A DNA stretch of 64,000 bases from Saccopteryx bilineata (taxonomy: Eukaryota; Chordata; Mammalia; Chiroptera; Emballonuridae): contig NC_089491.1 of assembly GCF_036850765.1 (NCBI RefSeq), positions 189,641,520 to 189,705,519 on the forward strand. The letters are read 5' to 3'. Positions 55,390-64,000 of this stretch are shown one piece after another. The position numbers and the translations under genes were made by a program. The notes below the pieces were generated by a model that was given only the letters and a program-made list of their open reading frames with translations, made no database searches and was not told the origin of the DNA. The first letter of the stretch is position 1. Each line of letters starts with the position of its first letter.

Positions 55390-56110
55390 TGTTGGGCGGA
55401 TAAAACGTATTATGCTCACTTTGTTAAAGATGGCACCGCTGCCCACGTGGAAGCCACTGCCCAGATGATATTAATGTGTTGGGGGCGAGCTAAAGGCAGG
55501 CAGAATCCTTGTAGCCTGGGGCTTGGTTTTGGGATTAAGCCTTTCCCACCCTTTTTGATGTGGGGTAGTACAATCCAATCATGCCTCAGAGAAGTGACTT
55601 TGTATTAGAGACTTCCCTATTTTGTATATTGGATTAGAGATTGTGAAGCTACAATATAAAATAGGGGCAGAACGGGAGCTTGCCCGCTCTTGGTTCCTGG
55701 GATGACTAGCATGAGAGAGCAGAGGGAGCAGAGCAGAGAGCAGAAAGAGGCCATGTGGCCAGGAGAAGCAGCCAAGATGGCGGAGTGCTGAGGGAGATGC
55801 CTGTTTGTGTAGAGTTTGTATCTGGGTTAAGGAAGGAGATGGGGAACTGAGGAGAATAAGGCTGGTGAGCTAGAAACCTTTGATTCTAGGAAACTCAGAT
55901 AAGTCAGTGGCTTTGTGAGCACTGAATGTGAGTGGGTTTTGGAGCCCAGTGTGTGTTTTTACTTGCCCGCCGGGTGCAAGCTAGGATTAAAGACTATGGC
56001 CCATCAGTTTTTGGCTCCGTTGTTTCTTTACCGACTGTCTGAATCCAATGCGAACCTGCCTGAGCTGGGCTGCTGTGATGGTGGCCCCGGCCCTGGCTCC
56101 TGGCTTTACA
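55390..56110 (+). repeat. Solo LTR in FLT3 intron 1, same family as 6152-8322
   Basis: Begins TGTTGGGCGG and ends CTTTACA, with a perfect 5-bp TSD AGCTC at 55385-55389 and 56111-56115. Its last part ('atggcccatcagtttttggctccgttgtttctttacc ... ggccccggccctggctcctggctttaca') matches the 3' LTR at 7879-8322. At 721 bp it is longer than those LTRs, so it may be an older or fuller form. It lies 722 bases upstream of exon 2, in the sense orientation. Confidence 0.85.
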
Positions 56111-56831
56111 AGCTCCCACGCCATGGGCAGCAGGCAAGAGAGGGGAGTCTTTTCTAGGGCCTCTGACTAGCCCATGAGAGAAACCTAAAGATATCCATGC
56201 GCAGAGCAAGCAGTGGGTCAGTTGTGTGTGCAGAACCAACATGATCATCTTCTGTGTCCTTCTTATGTTCTCTGTGAGCAAACTGTCAAGGATCTTCACT
56301 CATTTGGGAAAAACATCCCAGTAATAGGAGAACAGAAGGTGAAAGAGAGAGAAGGAATAAAATAATTCAAGAAAACTTCTCCAAGGAGAAGAATATGAGT
56401 TTCTAGATTGAAAAGGCCCTCTGAGTACCTAACACTGTGGATGAAAATGGACTCTCCAATAACCACACAACTTTGAAAGTTTTAGTGCACAAAGAAAAGA
56501 TTCTACAAGCATCCTTAAAGAAGAGGAAATGGCTTGTTTACAAATAGTTAGCTCCTCAGTTGCACCAGCCTCATTTCAAGTGATTAATAGCCACATGTTG
56601 CTAATGACTACCACATTTAACAACACAGGTAAAGAATATTTCCATCACTGCAGGATGTTCTATTGAACAGCACTGATCTAGGCGCCTTGCTCTTGATGGA
56701 ATCATACTTTCCTGCTGGCCACCTTTCCCCTGATGAACTTTAAAGTGCTTTTGTTTTATTGCAAGATGAATACATATTTTCTATTTAAGGTGTGCATGTA
56801 TCAACCTCATTGTTTCTATTTTGTTTTACAG

Positions 56832-56953
56832 TTGTTTTGTCAACAATGATATTTGAGACTATTACAAATCAAGATCTGCCTGTGATCAAGTGTGTTTTAA
56901 TCAATCATAAGAATAATGATTCATCAGTGGGGATATCATCATCATATCCCACG
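56832..56953 (+). CDS. FLT3: FLT3, coding exon 2
   Basis: 122 coding bases between ttttgttttacag and gtaaag. With one base carried over from exon 1 it reads V-VLSTMIFETIT then NQDLPVIKCVLINHKNNDSS, which is the FLT3 N-terminus: the end of the signal peptide (hydrophobic VVLSTMIF) and the start of the extracellular region with the first cysteine of its Ig-like domain area. It ends after codon 55 (Thr; Met in the human protein as I remember it), phase 0. Sizes of 43 and 122 bases agree with the FLT3 exon plan as I recall it. The next exon is not in the window. Confidence 0.93.
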
Positions 56954-57544
56954 GTAAAGTAATATTAATATTATAAGTTTAGCTATTTTCTCTAGAAACT
57001 ATTGGGACCTACCAGGGTTATATGGGCCTTTTTTAAAAAAAATGAATTTAAGTGTGTTATGTACTCATATCTGGTGTGTATGAGCATCTATAACTCACTG
57101 CTACCTGACACTGTAGTCCATCAAGAGTCATGTTCTTTTTGAGTTTGGTTTCAGGAAGGACAGATACACAACTTGAATAAGCAACAGGTAATTTCCCTTT
57201 CTCCTTAAAGAGAATCCAGACTTCTCTCTCAAGCCTGAGTCCCCACTTTCTAACTACCTCCTAGATATAGATAAATAAAATTTCCATTTTCTTGTTAAAA
57301 CCAGCTCCATATTCATTCCACTTCTATTTCCCCAAACCTGCTCCCATTCCTGTATTAACTGATTTCTGTTCATGGCCCTTCCCTGTTGCCAGGCTCGGAA
57401 GCTCAGTGTCATTTTGGAGTAGTGACTTGGCCTTCACATTCACTCAGTTACCAAGTCTTGTCAATTTCCTTTTTTTAAAAAAACTGATATAATCACCTCA
57501 GATTCTCTACTCTCACATCCTTAATTCAAGCCCTCATTAATTCC

Positions 57545-57860
57545 ACCATAATCACTGATGGGATTCAGTTGGTTCGCACTGGTTCAGCAGAACCAATACC
57601 TAATGTTTTGTTGAGTTCAGCTGCTAAAATGGCACTTGTCATCAGGATTCTCTCAAAGTAGGCACCTGGGCAGCTGCCCAATGTAGAAATCACAAATTTA
57701 CATTCCTTACTCTTTTTTTTAATGTTCATCTGCACAACAGCGTATTCCAAGCACCTGTAGTAATGTTCATTCCGTCCATAGGTGAAAAAAATTGCAAGTG
57801 AGGATGCTAATCAAGAAGCAATATGGAAATATCTTAAATAACAGTTTTATTGGTTTTTGT
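57545..57860 (-). repeat. Possible DNA-transposon remnant
   Basis: GGTTCGCACTGGTTCAGCAGAACC at about 57570 looks like one end of a known-looking bat repeat rich in GGTTC/GAACC half-palindromes, and continues to a T-rich stretch near 57715. I could not find a matching opposite end or a TSD. Confidence 0.3.
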
Positions 57861-57904
57861 CAGGTATTATTTAATATTTTTTCATTATTATTTTAAATTT
57901 TTTT

Positions 57905-58072
57905 CTTATAATCTAGGTTTTTTTTTTTACCTTTTTATTGTCCTTATTTAAGTATTAAATGTATGAAATAATAGACTACCTTTTGGGTATGTGTCCTGAC
58001 CAAGAATCAAACTCACAACCCTGGTTTATCAGGATGATGCTCTAACCAACTGAGTTCAGGGCCAGGGCCATA
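57905..58072 (-). mobile_element. Ves-like older bat SINE
   Basis: Reverse SINE, head 'ctctaaccaactgagttcagggccagggcc' near 58070, T-rich left end. Same body as 59336-59506. Confidence 0.7.
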
Positions 58073-58362
58073 TGTAGCTTCTTTATTGAGCAGTTCATCT
58101 CAGATGGTCTGTCAGATGATTTTTCCTGAAGCACAGCTCCATCCTTATTGCCTGCCTTAAGACTTTCAGTGACCTCACTTAGACTGACATGCAAATTGCT
58201 TCATAACCTGGCTTTGTTTCCTTCAGGTCCCAACCTTGATTTTCATCACTCTTCTCCTTTTTGCTATTCATCTAACATAGCCTAGGTATTAACACAAATA
58301 CAGAAAGCTTAAATGACAGAGAACTGAGAATGTTAGAAGTTTATATGCAATAAAAAGCAAAC

Positions 58363-58484
58363 CGGCCTGACCTGTGGTGGCGCAGTGGATCAAGCACCGA
58401 CCTGGAACACTGAGGTTGGTGGTTCAAAACCTTGGGCTTGCCCGGTCAAGGCACTATGGGAGTTGATGCTTCCTGCTCCTCCCC

Positions 58485-58527
<43 letters not shown>

Positions 58528-58544
58528 CTAAAATGAATGAATAA
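58363..58544 (+). mobile_element. Short Rhin-type SINE
   Basis: Forward SINE 'cggcctgacctgtggtggcgcag', with a CT expansion (58489-58520) and AAAATGAATGAATAA tail. A second SINE inserted into this tail. Confidence 0.9.
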
Positions 58545-58849
58545 GCCTGACCAGGTGGTGGCGCAGTGGATAGAGTGTCGGACTGGGATGCGGAAGGACC
58601 CAGGTTCGAGACCCCAAGGTCGCCAGCTTGAGCATGGGCTCATCTGGCTTGAGCAAAGAGCTCACCAGCTTAGACCCAAGTTCGCTGGCTCCAGCAGGGG
58701 GTTACTCGGTCTGCTGAAGGCCCGCGGTCAAGGCACATGTGAGAAAGCAATCAATGAACAACTAAGAAGTCGCAAGGCGCAACGAGAAACTGATGATTGA
58801 TACTTCTCATCTCTCTCCGTTCCTGTCTGTCCCTGTCTATCTCTGCCTC

Positions 58850-58885
<36 letters not shown>

Positions 58886-58888
58886 AAA
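58545..58888 (+). mobile_element. Rhin-type SINE (long form), young
   Basis: Forward SINE 'gcctgaccaggtggtggcgcagtgg' with body and a ~32-base poly(A) (58852-58882). aaaatgaatgaataa repeats on both sides (58530-58544 and about 58886-58900), so it landed in the tail of the SINE before it. The long pure poly(A) suggests recent insertion. Confidence 0.92.
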
Positions 58889-59335
58889 ATGAATGAATAA
58901 ATAAATAAAAATAATTAAAAAAAAAAAGAGCAAACCTAAATCCAATTCTATGGACATTTCCAGTTAAGGATTTATACAAATATATAGTTGCTATTGCTTT
59001 TGCAGAGGTACAATACATACACACAACATGACCCGAGATATTAAAGTTTGAGATATTAGAAATAGTCTTAGATTTTAAAATCAGTGTGAAATAAGTTTTA
59101 ATGACAACAACCTACGTGAATGCAAACATATAATTTACTGCATGATTTTTTTAAATGCCAGAAGCATGGTTGGCTTGAATTTTTTAATTGCTATTAGTAT
59201 CATAACACATTGGCTTATTAATAGTAGTATTTGTATACATAGTATTTCAGTGAGGACAAAACAATATTATTTCTATGATGTTTTAAACTTTCAGTGTCTT
59301 TTCAACATAAGAAAATAATTGCACACATTTAATTG

Positions 59336-59372
59336 GTTTTTACTTTTATTTATTGATTTTAGAGAGAGAGGA

Positions 59373-59403
<31 letters not shown>

Positions 59404-59506
59404 CAGAAAACATAGATCTCCTGTATGTGCCCTGATCAGGGATCGAACCTACAACCTCTGCACATCAGGATGATGCTCTAACCAACTGAACTATCTGGCC
59501 AAGGCT
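59336..59506 (-). mobile_element. Ves-like older bat SINE
   Basis: Reverse SINE: 'tttatttattgattttagagagagagg' (GA-rich) to 'accaactgaactatctggccaaggc'. Confidence 0.75.
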
Positions 59507-59805
59507 TAAGTGTTTTCTTATAAAACACAATCTTTAAAAAAAATTAATGATAATTAAGTCCTGCATTATTTTTTTCATGTAGTATAGATTATATTCTTAT
59601 GCAATATTCAGGATTATATTAAGATCCAATAGTTCTTAAACAGCATTAAACAATCGACCATAGGAATTTTAACTGTGGCAAAGGTGAGTATTCCTCATTG
59701 TGCTCATTCATTTTCTCAAAGTTGAAGCTGCTGTGTTTGGGTATTTTCCCACTTCAATGTGAAGTTGATTGTTAGCATGTCTGTGGCTTTTTAAAAAATG
59801 GTTTT

Positions 59806-60005
59806 GAACCCTGCCCAGGTATCTCAATTGGTTAAAATATTGTTGCCATATGCCAAGTTTGCAGGTTCCATCCCTGGCCAGGGCACATAAAAGAATCAAC
59901 CAATGAATGCATAAATAAGTGGATCAACAAATTGATGTTTTTCTCTGTGTGTGACTTTCTCTTCTCTCTCTCCCTCTCTCTTTCTTTCTCTCTCTAAAAT
60001 TAATT
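59806..60005 (+). mobile_element. Ves-like older bat SINE
   Basis: Forward SINE 'accctgcccaggtatctcaattggttaaaat', then 'aatgaatgcataaataagtgg' and a CT-rich body. It is the forward version of the family at 59336-59506. Confidence 0.75.
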
Positions 60006-61016
60006 CTAAAAATTTAAAATCAACAAAAAATCTTTTTGAAGGATTTGATTTCTTTCACTTTTCATAGTTCTCAGATGAAAATTTTATAGCCCAGGAGTAT
60101 TTTTAATAACCAAGCATTCTTTAGAAAACAAAACTTGCCCATGAAAATCTAATAGGTTTCTACATTCTTAGCTGTATTACCAGTATATCCTGGACCCAAA
60201 ATAAGTTTATTTTACTGTTCCCACAATCCACTTAATTGTTGTTTAAAATCTGAATATTGCCATCGTTTTTTATTTTTCTTGAAGATTAAGGTGGTATGTG
60301 CCGGGTTTCTCCACTTTGTAATTAACAAATACTACTTCTCCTTTGTAATTAACAAATATTTAAAAGGAGATGCAAATTCCCTTTTTCTTTTTCATTTTTC
60401 ACCTGCTGATTTTAGATTCCATTAGTGGACTTTGTTGACAACAATTATTACTGTGATGTTTGCCTAATGGTGATTTTTTTAATTCCCTTCTTCCTTCCAC
60501 ATTTATTAATTGGCATTCTTCTGTGAGGAAGAGCTGTCCCTTCTCTGTTTTATTTATTTATTCAATTATTTATTTATAATATATCAGTATGACCTCATAG
60601 ATATTTATTTTATTCTATGGGTTCTAACCCAAAACTGTCATTTTTATTTTGTTGTACAAATGTTTCCAGCCTTGGCCCTTGGGAGCTATTCAGGTTGGCT
60701 CCTGTGTTCTTCAACATGTCCCTATCTTTTTTCAAGCACCTCCTTACTTTTTGGCACAGCAACATAGTTCAGACTCATCTTGTATTTTTCTTGCCTCAGC
60801 TCTGGAGTTAACCAGCTAACTCTCAAGGAGCACTGATTTCTTGGAGAACTGTATTTAGAAACCAAGATCTGAGAGCTGGATATACTCATTGCTACTGGAT
60901 GTAATTGCTTCTAGGCCCTCTCAGCAGGCAGAGCTAAGAAATGTATATATGAGTACTAACACCCTCCCCCATACACACACACTATTTATCTTTCTCTATC
61001 ACCTCTACATCTATCT

Positions 61017-61022
61017 GCTGTC

Positions 61023-61073
<51 letters not shown>

Positions 61074-61118
61074 ATCTATCTATCTATCATCTATCTATCT
61101 ATCATCTATCTATCCATC
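61017..61118 (+). repeat. (TCTA)n microsatellite
   Basis: About 13 perfect TCTA units (61024-61075) and then interrupted TCTA/TCATC units to 61118. Confidence 0.95.
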
Positions 61119-61741
61119 CATCACCATAAGTTCAAGCTGATAACTCTGGATTTAATTTGGCACCAAAGGGTTCATTCTAGCTTTTCTTCTTTCCTTATTT
61201 CTATTCTCTCTCTGAAAGTGAGAAATCTGGCTGCCATTACCTATAATAATTTACTTATTCAATTCTAGTATATACATAAACTAGTTGGAAAAATACATAT
61301 TAACCCATAACCCAATGAGAAACAGGTATACTAACTAAAGGACTATATTGGTGTTACTATTACTTTTGTCTTTTACCTTATTGTATCCAAAGTATTATTT
61401 TCCAGAGTTACTTAGATTAGTTCTTTACTATCCCATCCCCTTCACAATGGTTATGTTATTTATTTGTTACATATTAAGTTCATTTGTTTGTGTTTCATTT
61501 AGAGTTCCTCCTATATCCTGGTTGGTTTTAAATATTTATTTTTTGAGTGTATGAAACATAATTATGGTCCTAAAAGCCAAAGCAATATAAAAATATACTC
61601 AGAGAAGTATCACTTTCTCCTTATATCTAGTACCAAGTTTTCATCATTTTCCTACTTACCTCCTATAACCAATTCCTTTAGATTTTTAATATTAGTCCTG
61701 CATTTCTTGTGCACTAATTAGCAGATACATGTGTATTTTCT

Positions 61742-61905
61742 TTTTAAAAAATTTTTCTTTACTGATTTTGGAGAGAGAGAAATATTGATCTGTTGTTTCA
61801 CTTATTCATGCATTCATTAGTTGATTTCTTGTATGTTCCCTGACTGGGGATCAAATCCACAACCTTGGCATATTGGAACAACACTCTAACCAACTGAGCC
61901 ATGGT
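61742..61905 (-). mobile_element. Ves-like older bat SINE
   Basis: Reverse SINE: T-rich end, 'gattttggagagagagaaat' and head 'accaactgagccatgg'. Confidence 0.7.
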
Positions 61906-61949
61906 ATATGTATTTAAAATTTTTTTATTTTTGTATATATATATTTTTT

Positions 61950-62327
61950 GACAGAGACAGAGAAAGAGTCAGGGACAGACAGATAAGAAGGGAGAGAGGT
62001 GAGAAGCATCAATTCTTCGTTGCGGCACCTTAGTTGTTCATTGATTCCTTTCTCATATGTGCCTTGATGGGAGGGGGACAATAGAGTGAGTGTCCCCTTG
62101 TTTAAGCCAGTAACCTAGGGCTCAAGCCAGTGGCCTTTGGGCTCAAGCCAGTGACAATGAGGTCATGTCTATGATCCCACGCTCAAGCCATTGACCTCGC
62201 AATCAAGCTGGTGAGCCTGTGCTCAAGCCAGATGAGCCCGCGCTCAAGCTGGCGACCTAGGGGTTTCAAACATGGGCCCTCCATGTCCTAGTTGATGCTC
62301 TATCCACTGCACCACCACCAGGTCAAG
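61950..62327 (-). mobile_element. Rhin-type SINE (long form), with tandem internal units
   Basis: Reverse SINE of the 417-760 type. The body has an expanded array of 'gctcaagcc(a/g)gtga(c/g)' units (62104-62245), giving extra length. The head ends 'ccaccaccaggtcaagc'. Confidence 0.85.
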
Positions 62328-62483
62328 CAATTTTTGTGTATTTTTTTATATTCCCTTCTTTTTTACATGAAGTATAGCATACTTGAAGGTAGATAGATTT
62401 TGCATTTAGCTTTCTTCACTTAACCGTATATCCAGGAAATAATTTTGAGTCAGCGCATAGAGACTGTTCTTTTCTTCTTTTTT

Positions 62484-64000
62484 TTATATAAATAAATTTT
62501 TATTTTAATGGGGTGACATCAATAAATCACGGTACATATATTCAAAGAAAACATGTCCAGGTTATCTTGTCATTCAATTCTGTTGCATACCCATCACCCA
62601 AAGTCAGATTGTCCTCCGTCACCTTCTATCTAGTTTTCTTTGTGCCCCTCCCCTCCCCCTCCACCTCTCCCTCTTTCCCTCCCTCCACCCCCGTAACCAC
62701 CACACTCTTGTCCATGTCTCTTAGTCTCGTTTTTATGTCCCACCAATGTATGGAATCCTGCAGTTCTTGTTTTTTTCTGATTTACTTATTTCACTCCTTA
62801 TAATGTTATCAAGATCCCACCATTTTGCTGTAAATGATCTGATGTCATCATTTCTTATGGCTGAGTAGTATTCCATAGTGTATATGTGCCACATCTTCTT
62901 TATCCAGTCTTCTATTGAAGGGCTTTTTGGTTGTTTCCATGTCTTGGCCACTGTGAACAGTGCTGCAATGAACATGGGGCTACATGTGTCTTTACGTATC
63001 AATGTTTCTGAGGTTTTGGGGTATATACCCAGTAGAGGGATTGCTGGGTTATAAGGTAGTTCTATTTTCAGTTTTTTGAGGAACCACCATACTTTCCTCC
63101 ATAATGGTTGTACTACTTTACAGTCCCACCAACAGTGGATGAGAGTTCCCTTTTCTCCGCAGCCTCTCCAACATTTGCTATTACCCGTCTTGTTGATAAT
63201 AGCTAATCTAACAGGGGTGAGGTGGTATCTCATTGTAGTTTTGATTTGCATTTCTCTAGTAGTTAATGAAGCTGAGCATCTTTTCATATATCTGTTGGCC
63301 ATTTGTATCTCTTCCTGGGAGAAGTGTCTGTTCATGTCCTCTTCCCATTTTTTTATGGGATTGTTTGTTTGTTTGTTGTTGAGCTTTAGAGTTCTTTGTA
63401 AATTTTGGATATTAGGCCCTTATCTGAGCTGTTGTTTGAAAATATCATTTCCCATTTAGTTGGCTGTCTGTTTATTTTTATATCAGTTTCTCTTGCTGAG
63501 CAAAAACTTTTTATTCTGATGTGGTCCCATTCATTTATCTTTGCCTTCACTTCTCTTGCCATTGGAGTCAAGTTCATAAAATGTTCTTTAAAACCCAGGT
63601 CCATGATTTTAGTACCTATGTCTTCTTCTATGTACTTTATTGTTTCAGGTCTTATATTTAGGTCTTTGATCCATTTTGAATTAATTTTAGTACACGGGGA
63701 CAGGCTGTAGTTGAGTTTCATTCTTTTGCATGTGGCTTTCCAGTTTTCCCAACACCATTTGTTGAAGAGGCTTTCTTTTCTCCATTGTGTGTTGTTGGCC
63801 CCTTTATCAAAGATTATTTGACCATATATATGTGGTTTTATTTCTGGGCTTTCTATTCTGTTCCATTGGTCTGAGTGTCTATTTTTCTGCCAATACCATG
63901 CTGTTTTGATTATCGTGGCCCTATAATATAGTTTAAAGTCAGGTATTGTAATGCCCACAGCTTCATTCTTTTTCCTTAGGATTGTTTTGGCTATTCGGGG
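62484..64000 (-). mobile_element. L1 3' end, runs off the right edge
   Basis: Poly(T) at about 62484, L1 3'UTR, and ORF2 C-terminal text to the edge. It is the same subfamily as 38472-46296 (same 3'UTR text, 'atggggtgacatcaataaatca'). The 5' part is outside the window. Confidence 0.9.
62733..63958 (-). pseudogene. L1 ORF2 C-terminal part, frameshifted
   Basis: Open frames at 63958-63386 (190 codons; [20 protein letters not shown]) and 63335-62733 (200 codons) cover the ORF2 thumb-to-C-terminus and the cysteine motif [19 protein letters not shown]. They are joined by a small indel near 63360-63400. The RT and endonuclease parts would lie beyond 64000. Confidence 0.85.

Larger units (their letters stand above)
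48649..56831 (+). other. FLT3: FLT3 intron 1 (8,183 bases)
   Basis: Runs from gtaagg to ...ttttgttttacag. It starts in the CpG island, then contains a run of 14 G (about 49381-49394), an ancient L1 (49985-50600), about 2.5 kb of single-copy-looking DNA (50600-53100), a GT/GC tract, ancient repeats (53630-55178), and a solo LTR (55390-56110). Open frames inside it, such as 51710-52000, look random. Confidence 0.85.
56954..64000 (+). other. FLT3: FLT3 intron 2 (start, runs off the edge)
   Basis: No text matching FLT3 exon 3 was seen up to 64000, so the intron is longer than 7 kb. It contains many SINEs, a TCTA microsatellite and an L1 3' end. 58973-59330, 60006-61015 and 61119-61740 show no recognised feature. 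Confidence 0.8.

Noticed and set aside
61017..61118. CRISPR-like array
   Set aside because: It is a plain (TCTA)n microsatellite in a mammalian intron with no spacers.
56954..64000. FLT3 exon 3
   Set aside because: No text matching the next part of the protein with splice sites was found before the right edge.

Overview
This is a window of mammalian, almost certainly bat, nuclear DNA. Four things point there: dense tRNA-headed SINEs (about two dozen), several of which match what I remember of the horseshoe-bat Rhin-1 family; full-length and decayed L1 LINEs; DNA transposons with clean target-site duplications (TSDs); and widely spaced short exons with GT-AG introns. A rhinolophid or hipposiderid bat is the best guess. 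That guess rests on remembered SINE consensus, not on a search.

The only host gene I can support is FLT3, on the + strand. Coding exon 1 is 48606-48648 in a CpG island at about 48.2-49.1 kb, and coding exon 2 is 56832-56953. The rest of the gene lies beyond the right edge. The first 47.5 kb are 5' flank of FLT3, and nearly all of it is transposable elements.

Layout. 1-11 kb: decayed L1 pieces, SINEs and a small LTR element (6152-8322) with a serine-tRNA-like primer-binding site. 11-22 kb: composite retrotransposon A (+ strand, 11181-21920). 22-23.8 kb: old repeats. 23809-34633: a pogo/Tigger-like DNA transposon with TA TSDs, containing a solo LTR with a 4-bp TSD, which in turn contains composite retrotransposon B (- strand, 25712-34211). 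34.6-38.5 kb: L1 and SINE fragments. 38472-46296: a nearly intact L1 (- strand) whose two ORFs are each broken by one in-frame stop codon and whose 5'UTR carries tandem ~240-bp monomers. 46.3-47.8 kb: SINEs. 48.2-64 kb: FLT3 promoter, exons 1 and 2 and introns, with further SINEs, a solo LTR 0.7 kb before exon 2, and the 3' end of another L1 running off the right edge.

The main discovery is the pair of composite elements. Both have the order full-length L1, then an endogenous-retrovirus-derived cargo, then the 3' end of a second L1 with poly(A). Each whole unit is flanked by its own different TSD (13 bp for A, 16 bp for B). They are therefore two separate target-primed insertions of one chimeric transcript, not a segmental duplication. 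The simplest reading is that an L1 read through its own 3' end across about 3.7 kb of ERV sequence, stopped at an older L1's polyadenylation site, and the whole ~10-kb RNA was copied back into the genome at least twice. The cargo is itself a mosaic of class II (beta-like) pol and class I (gamma-like) gag-pro remnants.
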